A DNA stretch of 64,000 nt from Sphingobacteriales bacterium (GCA_014763615.1 JACXVB010000007.1:52504-116503), one strand, 5' to 3'; counted from the stretch's first letter, positions 31,980-42,258 are shown. Numbers and translations are program-made. The notes: a model not told the origin generated them from the sequence alone.

Positions 31980-32933
31980 ATGAAAATGCGCTATGTCTTA
32001 GTTTTTTTAATGTTTTTAATGGTAAAAGTTGGGTTGGCACAAAACACCTTCCCTAGAGATACCAGTTTTACTACGCATAGCGCATTTATCAAGACTAAAA
32101 AGAAATATCCCAATATTACCATTGCTAATCCGCCATTAGCGAAAGGTACTTTAGAAGCTTTAGATATTCCTTACAGAGAAATAGGCTATCGTAAACTTAA
32201 ATTGGATGTGATTTATCCTAAAAAAGTAAAGAAGGAGGGCTATCCAGCAGTTATTTTATTATTTGGCGGAGGTTGGAGCTCTGGCGATAAATCCATGTGT
32301 TTGCCACAAGCAAGAGTTTTGGCAGCTCATGGATATGTAGCGGTTTGCGTGGAATATCGCTTATCGCCAGAAGCTCAATATCCAGCAGCAGTTCAGGATG
32401 TGAAAGAAACCATCCGTTGGGTGCGAGCAAATGCAAAAACCTATGCTGTAAATCCCTATCAAATTGCAGTTTTAGGTCGTTCTGCTGGTGGGCAGTTGGC
32501 TGCTTTAGTGGGTACCACCTCGGGCGAAAGAAAATATCAAAACGGAAGATATTTATATCTTTCTGATGATGTGCAGGCGATTGTAGATATCGATGGAATT
32601 TTAGCTTTTCATCATCCAGAATCGGCAGAAGGCAAAGTAGCTTCTGAATGGCTCGGCGGAACGTATGAGCAAAAGCCAGAAATTTGGGACGAAGCTTCTG
32701 CTCTGTACCATGTTACCAGTCAAACACCACCGATTTTATTTATCAATAGTGCTAACCCAAGGTTTCATGCCGGTAGAGATGATATGATTAAAAAGTTGGA
32801 TGAGTATCATATTTACTCAGAAGTGCATGAAATTCCGGATACGCCACATCCTTTTTGGCTGTTTCATCCATGGTTTAATCAAACCATGGATTGGACTTTA
32901 GGATTCCTGGATAAAACCTTCAAGAAAGACTAA
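31980..32933 (+). CDS. Secreted alpha/beta-hydrolase (esterase)
   Basis: A 317-residue protein with a signal peptide (YVLVFLMFLMVKVGLAQ). The oxyanion region LLFGGGWSSGD, the nucleophile elbow LGRSAGGQLAAL (Ser) and a late His in IPDTPHPFWLF give an esterase/lipase of the BD-FAE or acetyl-esterase type. A role in removing acyl groups from polysaccharides such as pectin is plausible from context only. Co-transcribed with the propeller gene. Confidence 0.75.
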   Translation: MKMRYVLVFLMFLMVKVGLAQNTFPRDTSFTTHSAFIKTKKKYPNITIANPPLAKGTLEALDIPYREIGYRKLKLDVIYPKKVKKEGYPAVILLFGGGWSSGDKSMCLPQARVLAAHGYVAVCVEYRLSPEAQYPAAVQDVKETIRWVRANAKTYAVNPYQIAVLGRSAGGQLAALVGTTSGERKYQNGRYLYLSDDVQAIVDIDGILAFHHPESAEGKVASEWLGGTYEQKPEIWDEASALYHVTSQTPPILFINSANPRFHAGRDDMIKKLDEYHIYSEVHEIPDTPHPFWLFHPWFNQTMDWTLGFLDKTFKKD

Positions 32934-32980
32934 ATTCTCGTTCTAATTTTTCCTCAAATTGAGCTTTCTCTTCCAGCTTA

Positions 32981-33014
32981 TTTACGCAATCCTTACCGGT
33001 AACGATTGCATAAA
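32981..33014. promoter_or_regulatory. 34-bp palindrome, LacI-type operator candidate
   Basis: Two 17-base halves, starting TTTACGCAATCCTTACC and ending GGTAACGATTGCATAAA, are complementary at 15 of 17 positions. The centre TTACCGGTAA has the CG axis typical of LacI-family operators and resembles GntR/KdgR-type sites. It lies 120 bases before the kduD remnant and near a LacI regulator gene. Confidence 0.6.
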
Positions 33015-33134
33015 TAAATAGCGGATAATGGTTTAAAACACAGCTTAAAATCACTAAAATTGTTCATAAACCAATAATTCTTAACGATCAGACCAACCAT
33101 TTTTTAAGCGATCGTAAGATATTTAATTTACGAG

Positions 33135-33343
33135 ATGACAAATTTATTCGACCTCAGCGGTAAGATTGCATTGGTAACAGGATGTAATAAAGGGATTGGT
33201 AAAGGGATGGCATTGGCATTGGCTGCGGCCGGTGCAGATATCATCGGAGTTTCTGCGAATATGCCTTTAAGTGGAGGAGAAACCGAGCAAGAAGTTCAAA
33301 AATTAGGAAAAAGCTATAAAGCTTATCAGTGTGATTTTGGAAA
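33135..33343 (+). pseudogene. kduD: kduD 5' fragment (2-deoxy-D-gluconate 3-dehydrogenase)
   Basis: The first 70 codons match an SDR of the KduD type: FDLSGKIALVTGCNKGIGKG is the cofactor loop with TGxxxGIG, then GADIIGVSANM and YKAYQCDFGN. The Ser/Tyr/Lys catalytic part is missing, because the sequence joins directly to a transporter gene in another frame at about 33344. The reading frame then stops at 33380. KduD acts in pectin/uronate breakdown. Confidence 0.7.
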
Positions 33344-34125
33344 TTCATGTATGAAAAGCCCGAAAAACATCCAAAAGTAGGCAAAGCTGAGCTTGAGTAT
33401 ATCCAACAAGATATTATTGCTGACAGTAAAATTGTAGGCTATGTGCCAGAAACTACAGAGAAGGTTTCTTTCATCAAATGCTTTAAATACAACCAAACGT
33501 GGGCATTTGCTTTCGGTAAATTTATGACCGATGGCGTGTGGTGGTTTTTCTTATTCTGGACACCAGCCTACCTTAGTTCTGTTTACGGAATGGAATCAAC
33601 TGATGCAGCACTGCCTCTTTTTGTACTTTATATGATTACTCTACTCTCTATTGTTGGTGGTTGGTTACCTACTTATTTTGTAGAAAAAAAGGAATGAATC
33701 CTTATGAAGGAAGAATGAGAGCCATGTTAATTTTTGCTTTCTTTCCTTTACTAGCTTTGGTAGCACAACCATTAGGTCATCTAACTTATTGGTTACCCGT
33801 AACTATTATTGGCATCGCGGGTGCAGCACACCAAGCATGGTCGGCAAATATATTTACCACTGTTGGGGATATGTTTCCTAAAAAAGCCATTGCAACCATT
33901 ACCGGTATTGGTGGTTTAGCAGGTGGAATTGGTTCTACAGTAATCAATAAGGCGTCAGGTATGCTTTTTGATTATAGTAAGCAAACGAACATGAGTTTTT
34001 TAGGCTTTCATGGGATTGAGTCTGGTTATTTCATCATTTTTTCGGTTTGTGCCGTATGTTATTTAATTGGTTGGGTAGTGATGAAATCTTTGGTGCCTAA
34101 ATACAAACCAATCACTGATTTATAA
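33344..34125 (+). pseudogene. exuT-like hexuronate MFS transporter 3' fragment, frameshifted
   Basis: From the junction the frame reads FMYEKPEKHPKV, the central loop of ExuT-type MFS transporters, and continues through the C-terminal six helices (e.g. FMTDGVWWFFLFWTPAYLSS). The N-terminal half is absent. A run of seven As at 33684-33690 shifts the frame: VEKK continues as GMNPYEGRMRAM only if one A is added. The rest is open to 34125. So two lesions are present, a deletion and a one-base loss. Confidence 0.75.
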
Positions 34126-34142
34126 TTTAAATAGGATTACAT

Positions 34143-34178
34143 AAAAAAGGAGATGAATTTTGGTTCATCTCCTTTTTT
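34143..34178. terminator. Bidirectional terminator
   Basis: GGAGATGAA/TTCATCTCC with a 6-base loop, flanked by six As and six Ts. It lies between the convergent transporter remnant and the LacI gene and can serve both strands. Confidence 0.85.
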
Positions 34179-34192
34179 ATAGAAAATTTATT

Positions 34193-35200
34193 CTAAATAG
34201 AAGAGTCTCTTAGTACAATTTCCGATTCCATTTCTATATGATCATCCGTTAAATCACTCTTCCCTTCTTGCAAAGCTTTAAATAAAATTTCGGCGGCCGC
34301 TTTTCCCATTTCAAAAGCGGGTTGGGTAATAGTACTCAATGGTGGTTGTAAAAGTGGTGCAATTTTTAAGCTCGAGAAGCTAATAATTTTTAATTCATTT
34401 GGGATGTCGATTTTTAAATCGATACAGCTTTGATAGGTATGCAAGGCTAGTTTTTCTACTGAAGAAAAAATGCCATCAGGTCTGTATTTTTCAATTAAAT
34501 TATGAATAATTTTATGATTTTCTTCATCATGATTATCACAATGAACCACCAAGTTAAGGTCAATCTGTAATCCTGAATCTTCTAAGGCATCCATATAACC
34601 TTGAACTCTTTTTCTAGAAATTAAAAGGTTTTCGGGAATGGCTAAACAGGCAATTTTTTTGCATCCTTTTGAAATAAGTTGTTTAGTAGCTTTATAAGAT
34701 GCTTTGTAATCGTCTGTGGTGATTTTTGCAGTAGGAATATCTTCAAAAACCCTATCAAAAAACACGACGGGAATATTTTTTTGATTTAATTCATGCAAAT
34801 GGTTGTTATCTCTACTTTCGCTAGAAACAGAAATTAATACGCCATCCACTCTACCGCTTTGTAGATGTCTGATGAAGTTAACTTCTTTAGCATAATCATC
34901 TCTGGTTAAGAAAATTAAAACCTGATAACCTTTAGTTTGAGCAACTTGATCAATTCCATCAATGACTAAAGAGAAAAAATTATCCGCTACTTCAGGTACC
35001 ACTACCGCAATGGTATGGCTTTGTTTTTTTCTTAATCCTGCGGCATAGTGATTGGGCTGGTAATTTAATTTTTTTGCTAAAGCCCTTACTCGAACTTTTG
35101 TTTTTTCACCTATTTCTGAACTGTTTTGAAGAGCCCGAGAAACTGTAGATATAGAAAGATTTAGCTCAGCGGCAAGTCTCTTGATATTTACATTATTCAT
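34193..35200 (-). CDS. LacI-family transcriptional regulator
   Basis: A 335-residue regulator. The N-terminal HTH is VNIKRLAAELNLSISTVSRALQN with the hinge following, then a periplasmic-binding-like effector domain (TIAVVVPEVADNFFSLVIDG, GVLISVSSESRDN). It is convergent to the kduD/exuT remnant, and probably controlled that locus through the palindrome at 32981-33014; the effector would be a uronate intermediate. Both inferences rest on position. Confidence 0.85.
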   Translation of the reverse strand: MNNVNIKRLAAELNLSISTVSRALQNSSEIGEKTKVRVRALAKKLNYQPNHYAAGLRKKQSHTIAVVVPEVADNFFSLVIDGIDQVAQTKGYQVLIFLTRDDYAKEVNFIRHLQSGRVDGVLISVSSESRDNNHLHELNQKNIPVVFFDRVFEDIPTAKITTDDYKASYKATKQLISKGCKKIACLAIPENLLISRKRVQGYMDALEDSGLQIDLNLVVHCDNHDEENHKIIHNLIEKYRPDGIFSSVEKLALHTYQSCIDLKIDIPNELKIISFSSLKIAPLLQPPLSTITQPAFEMGKAAAEILFKALQEGKSDLTDDHIEMESEIVLRDSSI

Positions 35201-35294
35201 TGATGTATAAAGATTCAGGTTCTAAAAGTCTAAAATAGCTATTTAAAGCTTAAAGATGACTATTTTTATTTGAAAGTGGAGAATGATGCTTCCA

Positions 35295-35330
35295 TAAAAA
35301 AACCTCTTTAGTTTACTAAAGAGGTTTTAA
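35295..35330 (-). terminator. Terminator of gldJ
   Basis: An 11-bp perfect stem AACCTCTTTAG/CTAAAGAGGTT (35301-35326), flanked by A and T runs, stands just after the gldJ stop. Confidence 0.85.
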
Positions 35331-35347
35331 TCTATGTTTAAATCATG

Positions 35348-37027
35348 TTATTTTCCTTTAAATCCAACTCTAGATTTAGGCTGTTTGAATTGAGGAGTCT
35401 CATTTTTATTGATTTGAGGATCACCCACACTACTCATGGCACATCTAAAACCAATTTCTGAACTAGACTCTCCTTGATCTAAGAATCTTCTTGTTCCTGG
35501 GTTTAACCAATAAGCCCTATCATTCCATGAACCGCCTTTGTAAACTTTTGCTCTATCGTTTACTAAAGTAATTTTACCGTACAAATCTAAATTTTGAGGA
35601 TCTCTAGCTCCTCTTTGGTCGGCACTAAAAGTTTCTGATAGAACAGGCATTTTAGTAGTATCAATAGGAGTAGGAGTGGATGGACTTATTGCTTCTGTAC
35701 TTGGATATTTGTTAGCATGCATATTGTAGGGGTCTTTTTTACCAGACTGTGCGGGAGTTTTAATTGGTATATTTGTTTTTCCAATGGTTTGAATTTTTCC
35801 GTTGGTATCATATTCCTTGTTTTCATATTCATTTCCTCTAAACGGATTAAAGTCCTCAACATCATCGTAAGAAAGTTTACGATAGGTATCCATTACCCAT
35901 TCGCTCACGTTTCCGGCCATATTGTACAAACCAAAATCGTTTGGTAAGTATGATTTTACAGGAGCAGTGATATCCGCACCATCATTCAAATAACCTGCAA
36001 CACCCATATTATCACCTGCACCACGTTTAAAGTTAGCATAAATTAATCCTCTGGTTTTCTTTTGAGGAGATCTGATTCCTAAACCATACCAAGGATATGT
36101 TTTACTATTCTTTACGATATTGTTATCTGCAGTACCAATTAAAGCTAAAGCAGCGTATTCCCACTCTGCCTCGGTAGGCAATCTATATCTACCAGGAGTG
36201 AAAACACCATCTTCAATTCTAGCGAATCTTCCTTGGCTTTTTTCAGATGCCTTTCCGTTTGCGCCAGGAGCTGCTGCCGTAGTGGTTGGGTTTAACTCTC
36301 TTGGAGCTTTTTTACCTTTATCATCATACTGTCCGTTGAGGTATAAATCTAAATCAAAAGGTTCTGTGCTCACTTCTGTTCCACTAGTTCCTTTGGTATT
36401 GGCTGGTGTGGTTTTGCCTTTTCCACCACCATTTTTTGCCGTTGCGTAAGCTTTCCAATCGTTTAAAACACCTTTGTTACGTAAAATATTCTCGTTCACA
36501 ATATTGGTTCTCCAATTACAATAAGCCATGGCTTGTTCCCAAGAAACACCCACTACAGGATAATCTTGATAAGCCGGATGTCTTAAATAGTTGTTTACAT
36601 AAGGCTCATTATAAGCTAGTGGACTTCTCCAAACTAATGTGTCTGGTAAAGCTTCGTAATACCATCTTGGATCTTTAGGAACTTCTTTTATCCAATTTAA
36701 ATACTCTAGCCAGTCAACATTTGCTACTTCTGTTTCATCCATATAAAAAGTAGCTACGGTAACTCTTCTTTTCGGAGCGGCGTAATCAAAACCAATATCA
36801 TCAATACTAGATCCCCCCATCACAAATGTTCCACCTTCTATATGCACCAAACCCGGTCCAGGTGTAGGTTTTGGTTTCCCCACTACTTGTAATGAACCTG
36901 GTCTTTTTTGATTGTAAGCGGCACCTGTTTTAGAAGAAGTCTTCGTTGATTTTTTGCTAGGGCATCCCGTGAGCAAAATGGTTGCTATTGAGCATAGTGC
37001 TAGAACAGGAATAGTAAATTTTCTCAT
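35348..37027 (-). CDS. gldJ: Gliding motility / T9SS lipoprotein GldJ
   Basis: A 559-residue lipoprotein: signal ending in ATILLTGC (lipobox), then a formylglycine-generating-enzyme-like (SUMF1) domain in pieces. VHIEGGTFVMGGSS, YPVVGVSWEQAMAYCNWR, YRLPTEAEWEYAA, YNMAGNVSEWV and KVYKGGSWNDRAYW are all present, with inserts between residues 190-270 and 380-450. Such a sequence with GTRRFLDQGESSSEIGFRC at the end is typical of GldJ/GldK; size and neighbours porU/porV favour GldJ. Needed for gliding and type IX secretion. Confidence 0.8.
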   Translation of the reverse strand: MRKFTIPVLALCSIATILLTGCPSKKSTKTSSKTGAAYNQKRPGSLQVVGKPKPTPGPGLVHIEGGTFVMGGSSIDDIGFDYAAPKRRVTVATFYMDETEVANVDWLEYLNWIKEVPKDPRWYYEALPDTLVWRSPLAYNEPYVNNYLRHPAYQDYPVVGVSWEQAMAYCNWRTNIVNENILRNKGVLNDWKAYATAKNGGGKGKTTPANTKGTSGTEVSTEPFDLDLYLNGQYDDKGKKAPRELNPTTTAAAPGANGKASEKSQGRFARIEDGVFTPGRYRLPTEAEWEYAALALIGTADNNIVKNSKTYPWYGLGIRSPQKKTRGLIYANFKRGAGDNMGVAGYLNDGADITAPVKSYLPNDFGLYNMAGNVSEWVMDTYRKLSYDDVEDFNPFRGNEYENKEYDTNGKIQTIGKTNIPIKTPAQSGKKDPYNMHANKYPSTEAISPSTPTPIDTTKMPVLSETFSADQRGARDPQNLDLYGKITLVNDRAKVYKGGSWNDRAYWLNPGTRRFLDQGESSSEIGFRCAMSSVGDPQINKNETPQFKQPKSRVGFKGK

Positions 37028-37181
37028 GTGCTTTATTGTGTTTTCAAAGCTAAAAATAATAAATTATGATTAATCAAACCTATTAATTTAAATTGTACGT
37101 TATTCTTACTGCGTTTTAATTTTTATATTAAAACGAACTTTTAGAATAATAGTTACACTAAAGATAAATATTTATTTCATT

Positions 37182-40100
37182 TTGAAAAGTATTGTAAATA
37201 AGCTTATTATCATTTCTGTTTTTTTATCAGCTTGTTCTTTAAGTGCCTATGGCCAGTTAGAACCCCAAGCAAAAAAAGTTCATTGGGCTTCTGATAGTGT
37301 GAAAAGTAAGTTGAATGTTCTTCAAAACGGCACCTCTTTTTTTCCTCGTTTTTTACCTGAAAAGTTTGGCGGCCTTCCTTTAGTTTATTTGAAAATACCT
37401 GTTAACAGCTTAAATAACCAAGTTTCTATCCATGTCCTAAATACTTCAGAAGCTTATTTTGATGCCAATGATGTGGATCAGAAGAAGGTTAAAAACGATA
37501 TTCAACTGAGTTACTCCACCGTAAAAGAGGATAGAAATCCTTATGTTTTAGTTCAGTTTTTACCACTGTTAAAACAGGATGGAAGCTTAAAAAAAATTGA
37601 CGAGTTTGAGGTTGAAATTAACCCAATACAAACGTTTGGGCAAGCCCCAAGAACTTTAAAAGTTTATGCGCCTAACTCGGTATTGGCATCAGGAAATTGG
37701 TATAAAATTGCTGTAAAATCACAAGGAGTTTATAAAATTAGTTATGATTTTTTGAAAAATTTAGGGATTGATGTGACTCAAATCAACCCTAAAAACATCA
37801 AAATATATGGAAATGGTGGGGCTATGCTTCCTCAAAATAATGCAGCCAACAGAATGGATGATTTACAAGAAAATGCCATCAAAGTATTTGGAGAGGATGA
37901 TGGGAAATTCGACCCGACAGACTATATCTTGTTTTACGCACAAGGGAATATCAATTGGAACTTAAACAGCAGTGGTAATTTTTTTGAACATCAGCGCAAT
38001 GTGTATTGCGATAGTTCCTATTATTTTATCAATGTGGATGCCGGTTTGGGAAAGCGAATTCCATCGGTTAATTTAAATAATCAAACACCAAATTACATCA
38101 GCAATCATTTTGATGATCATCAGCTTTATGAAAATGACCTTTACACCCTCATCACATCAACCATCAAATCGGGTAGAAAATGGTATGGAGAGGATTTTGA
38201 GTTCAATACAAATCGGGTTTTTGATTTTGACACAAAAGGTTTAGTGGCGGGTGCCCCAGTTTACGTAAAAACAGCCATGGCCATTCGTTCCAATGTGAAC
38301 TCTAGTGCCGCTGTTCAGCTTAATAATCAATCTATTTATAGCTTAAATGCCTCTGGATTACCCTTAACTTTTGAAACTGATTATGCTCAGGATGTGAGTA
38401 ATTTAGGCTCGTTAAACACCTTTTCAGGCGATAAAATCAGCGTAAGCATCACTTATAATAAAGCTAATTCTTCCTCAAACGCCTGGTTAGATTATCTAGA
38501 GCTGAACTGTCGAAAGCAGCTTGATGCCTCTTCTGATTTCTCTACTTTTCGAGATTTAAATAGTGTAGCGAACGGGAATATCAGTAGGTTTAATATTACG
38601 AATGCCAGTAGCAATACACAGATTTGGGATATCACAAATCCTTTGAATCCGATAGCGCAAACATTAGTTTTAAATGGAACTAATGGAAGTTTTGTAGCTT
38701 CTACGGATGTTTTAAAAGAATTTGCGCTTTTCAATGGCAATTTTAAAACTCCTATGGCTTTGGGCAAAATCCAAAATCAAAATTTGCATGGACTAAGTAC
38801 GGCTGATTTATTAATTATTTCTCCGCCAGATTGGTTTTCTCAGGCACAGCGTTTAGCAGATTTTAGAAAATCTGAGCTAAATTTAAGCTATCATATTGTT
38901 ACTCCTGAGCAAATTTTCAATGAGTTTTCATCAGGTGGAAGAGATGCCACCGCTGTTAGAGATTTTGTGAAGATGTTCTATGATAGAGCAGTTTCCAATC
39001 CAAGTTCAGCACCCAAATTTTTATTGCTTTTTGGCACGGGTTCTTTTGATAACCGGATGATTAAATTCAAGAACAACAATTTCATCGTTACTTATCAGTC
39101 TAATAATTCACTATCGCCTACGCAAAGCTATACTTCTGATGATTATTATGGATTATTAGATGATAATGAGGGCGATTTCCCGGAAGATTATAGCACCAAT
39201 CCGGGTTTACTAGATATTGCCATTGGTAGAATTCCGGTGAGTTCTTTAACGGAGGCAAAGGATGTGGTGGATAAGCTGATAAACTACTCTAGTAGTAGTA
39301 GTTTTGGAGATTGGCGAAATCAGTTAGCTATTGTTGCTGATGATGAGGATAATAATTTGCACCTCAATCAGGCGGAAGCCAATGCCAATTTAATTGCTCA
39401 GAAAAGTACAATTCCAGATATTGATAAGATCTATTTTGATGCTTATGCGCAGCAAAGTGTGGCCGGAGGTAATCGTTATCCGGATGTGGAACAAGCGATT
39501 AACCAAAAATTTAATCAAGGTGCTTTATTGATTAACTACACTGGGCATGGCGGCGAAAGTGGTTGGGCTGAGGAAAGAGTATTGACACAAACAGATATTG
39601 ATAGTTGGAGCAATCAGAATAATTTACCTATCATTTTTACGGCAACTTGTTCTTTCAGTCGATGGGATGACCCAGAGATGATTTCGGCAGGAGAATCTAC
39701 TTTATTGAGAAAAAATGGGGGAGTTCCAGCACTTTTCACCACCACCAGAATTGTGTTTGCATCCTACAATTTCGATTTAAATCAGAGCTTCCTCAGAGCT
39801 TTGTTTAGCAATAATCTTTATCAAAAAAAGCTCAGTTTTGGCGAAGTTTTTAAAATGGCTAAGAATAATAATATTGGGGGTTTAAATATCAATGCTAGAA
39901 ATTTTACATTGCTTGGTGATCCTACTACGCTATTTCCAGCACCTATTCATCAGGTTTTAACTTCCTCCATTAATGGACATTTAACTACTGCTTTAGATAC
40001 GCTAAAAGCAGGAGACAAAGTAACCATCAAAGGTTTTATCGCAGACGCATCAGGTAATAAACTTAATAATTTTAGTGGTTTTATTGAGCCTTTAATTTAT

Positions 40101-41039
40101 GATAAACCTTCAATTGTAACCACTTTAGGGCAGGATAAACAGTTAAATGGAAGTTATGCTCAAAGTTTTTCGCTCCAAAAAAATGTGCTCTATAAAGGGA
40201 AAGCAACCGTAACTAATGGAGATTTTAGTTTTGATTTTATCATGCCGAGAGACATCAATTTGCAAGTGGGTAATGGAAAAATTAGTTATTATGCCAGCAA
40301 TAATATCTTGGATGCAAGTGGAAGCCTAACCACCTTAAAAATTGGAGATATTTCTAACAATATCAATAGCGATAAAATTGGTCCGGAAATTCAGCTTTAC
40401 CTGAATGATGAAAATTTTGTGGATGGCGGGATAACCAACACCAATCCACATCTTATCGTAAATTTAAAAGATGAAAGCGGCATCAACACCTCAGGAATTG
40501 GGATTGGTCATGATCTTGTAGCTACATTAAGTTCGGTAAATCAAAATGATAAAAGCATCATTTTAAATCAATATTATCAAGCTAAAGTAGATTCTTATCA
40601 AGAAGGAAGCATCAAATATCCTTTTTCTGATTTGTCTCCCGGACTTTACTCGCTAAAAATAAAAGCTTGGGATGTTTTTAATAATTCCTCAGAGCAAAGC
40701 ATCACCTTTGAGGTAAAATCAAACGAAAAATTAACTTTAGCGCATGTTTTAAACTATCCTAATCCTTTTACCACTAAAACAAGTTTTCAGTTTGAACATA
40801 ATCACCCGAATGAGGAATTAAATATTCAAATCAATATCAGAACGGTTTCTGGGAAATTAATAAAAACCATTAATCAGACCGTTAATACACCTGGAAATAG
40901 GGTAACGGATATTTTTTGGGACGCTAAAGATGATTTTGGTGAAAAAATTGGAAAAGGTGTATATATTTATGAGTTAAAAGTACGTTCTACTCTGTCTGGA
41001 GAAACGGTCCAAAAAATCGAAAAACTTGTTTTACTTTAA
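37182..41039 (+). CDS. porU: Type IX secretion system sortase PorU
   Basis: A 1285-residue peptidase of the gingipain (C25) type. The catalytic His is in LLINYTGHGGESGW and the Cys in FTATCSFSRWDDPEM. The C-terminal 80 residues form a FlgD/T9SS-type Ig-like domain (YPNPFTTKTSFQF...). The frame begins with TTG at 37182, and no ATG lies near. The residues that follow (KSIVNKLIIISVFLSACSL) form a good signal peptide, which supports TTG. PorU cleaves the C-terminal signal and attaches cargo to the cell surface. Confidence 0.85.
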   Translation: MKSIVNKLIIISVFLSACSLSAYGQLEPQAKKVHWASDSVKSKLNVLQNGTSFFPRFLPEKFGGLPLVYLKIPVNSLNNQVSIHVLNTSEAYFDANDVDQKKVKNDIQLSYSTVKEDRNPYVLVQFLPLLKQDGSLKKIDEFEVEINPIQTFGQAPRTLKVYAPNSVLASGNWYKIAVKSQGVYKISYDFLKNLGIDVTQINPKNIKIYGNGGAMLPQNNAANRMDDLQENAIKVFGEDDGKFDPTDYILFYAQGNINWNLNSSGNFFEHQRNVYCDSSYYFINVDAGLGKRIPSVNLNNQTPNYISNHFDDHQLYENDLYTLITSTIKSGRKWYGEDFEFNTNRVFDFDTKGLVAGAPVYVKTAMAIRSNVNSSAAVQLNNQSIYSLNASGLPLTFETDYAQDVSNLGSLNTFSGDKISVSITYNKANSSSNAWLDYLELNCRKQLDASSDFSTFRDLNSVANGNISRFNITNASSNTQIWDITNPLNPIAQTLVLNGTNGSFVASTDVLKEFALFNGNFKTPMALGKIQNQNLHGLSTADLLIISPPDWFSQAQRLADFRKSELNLSYHIVTPEQIFNEFSSGGRDATAVRDFVKMFYDRAVSNPSSAPKFLLLFGTGSFDNRMIKFKNNNFIVTYQSNNSLSPTQSYTSDDYYGLLDDNEGDFPEDYSTNPGLLDIAIGRIPVSSLTEAKDVVDKLINYSSSSSFGDWRNQLAIVADDEDNNLHLNQAEANANLIAQKSTIPDIDKIYFDAYAQQSVAGGNRYPDVEQAINQKFNQGALLINYTGHGGESGWAEERVLTQTDIDSWSNQNNLPIIFTATCSFSRWDDPEMISAGESTLLRKNGGVPALFTTTRIVFASYNFDLNQSFLRALFSNNLYQKKLSFGEVFKMAKNNNIGGLNINARNFTLLGDPTTLFPAPIHQVLTSSINGHLTTALDTLKAGDKVTIKGFIADASGNKLNNFSGFIEPLIYDKPSIVTTLGQDKQLNGSYAQSFSLQKNVLYKGKATVTNGDFSFDFIMPRDINLQVGNGKISYYASNNILDASGSLTTLKIGDISNNINSDKIGPEIQLYLNDENFVDGGITNTNPHLIVNLKDESGINTSGIGIGHDLVATLSSVNQNDKSIILNQYYQAKVDSYQEGSIKYPFSDLSPGLYSLKIKAWDVFNNSSEQSITFEVKSNEKLTLAHVLNYPNPFTTKTSFQFEHNHPNEELNIQINIRTVSGKLIKTINQTVNTPGNRVTDIFWDAKDDFGEKIGKGVYIYELKVRSTLSGETVQKIEKLVLL

Positions 41040-41076
41040 CCGCAGTATAATTCATTGAAATTTTTAGTTTTACAAA

Positions 41077-42258
41077 ATGAAATCTAAATTCTACGGACTT
41101 TTATTTATCTTATTTTTTTGTGTAATTACCGTAGCCGATGCTCAAGTTGGTGGAGGTACCACAACTACCACCGATGGAAGACAAGGAAATGCAATTACTA
41201 CCGCAGTTCCATTTTTATTAATCACTCCAGATGCTCGCTCTGGTTCTATGGGAGATGTTGGTGTGGCAGTTGAACCTGATGTAAACGCAACTTACTGGAA
41301 TCCGGCTAAATTGGCATTTTTGAAAGATCAATATGGCTTTAGTTTTAATTACAGCCCTTGGCTTCAAAAGCTAGTTCCTGATATCAATTTGGCTTATATT
41401 AATGGATTTTATCGTATAGATGATCGTAATGTAATTGGAGGTTCTTTAAGATATTTTTCTTTAGGCCAGATTCAATTGGTGGATGCCAATCAAACTTCTT
41501 TAGGTACTTACAGCCCGAATGAATTATCTGTTGATGGCTCGTTTTCTAGAACTTTTGGAGATAATTTTTCTTTGGGTACAGCACTTCGTTTTATTTATTC
41601 TAATCTTTCCTCCGGTCAGTTTTTTGATGGGCAACAAACTAAAGCAGGGACTGCGCTAGCTGCTGATATTTCTGGTTATTATAAAGAGGATAAAGATATT
41701 TTTGGGAAAAGTGCCACCTTGGCTTTTGGTTTAGATATTTCTAACATCGGCACCAAAATGAGCTATGCAGATGGCGGACCAAAGTATTTTTTGCCAACCA
41801 ATATGAGGTTAGGCGGAGCTTCAACTTTTCATTTAGATGATTTTAATGATTTTACTTTCGCTTTAGATCTGAATAAATTATTGGTGCCTACACCTCCAAT
41901 TTATGATACAAATGGAAGAATTGTAGCAGGTAAAGATCCCAATCGTTCGGTACCTGCGGGTATTTTTGGTTCTTTTTCTGATGCCCCAGGCGGTTTTCAA
42001 GAAGAGCTACAAGAGGTAAGCATCGCCACTGGTTTAGAGTATTGGTACAATCATCAGTTTGCGGTAAGAACCGGATATTTTTACGAAAATCCTAACAAAG
42101 GAAATCGTCAGTATTTAACCTTAGGTTTAGGCTTGCACTATAATATTGTTGATATTGATTTTTCTTATCTAGTGGCTAATCAGCAAAAATCGCCTTTGGC
42201 TAATACTTTAAGATTATCAGTGATTTTAAATTTCGATGATCATACAGGTTCCAAATAA
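41077..42258 (+). CDS. porV: T9SS outer-membrane protein PorV (LptO)
   Basis: A 393-residue outer-membrane barrel protein with signal peptide (LLFILFFCVITVADAQ). The N-terminal part FLLITPDARSGSMGDVGVAV and the AVEPDVNATYWNPAKLAF loop are diagnostic of PorV (FadL-like). PorV shuttles cargo from the translocon to PorU. It stands 37 bases after porU and overlaps ispF by one base (TAATG). Confidence 0.85.
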   Translation: MKSKFYGLLFILFFCVITVADAQVGGGTTTTTDGRQGNAITTAVPFLLITPDARSGSMGDVGVAVEPDVNATYWNPAKLAFLKDQYGFSFNYSPWLQKLVPDINLAYINGFYRIDDRNVIGGSLRYFSLGQIQLVDANQTSLGTYSPNELSVDGSFSRTFGDNFSLGTALRFIYSNLSSGQFFDGQQTKAGTALAADISGYYKEDKDIFGKSATLAFGLDISNIGTKMSYADGGPKYFLPTNMRLGGASTFHLDDFNDFTFALDLNKLLVPTPPIYDTNGRIVAGKDPNRSVPAGIFGSFSDAPGGFQEELQEVSIATGLEYWYNHQFAVRTGYFYENPNKGNRQYLTLGLGLHYNIVDIDFSYLVANQQKSPLANTLRLSVILNFDDHTGSK

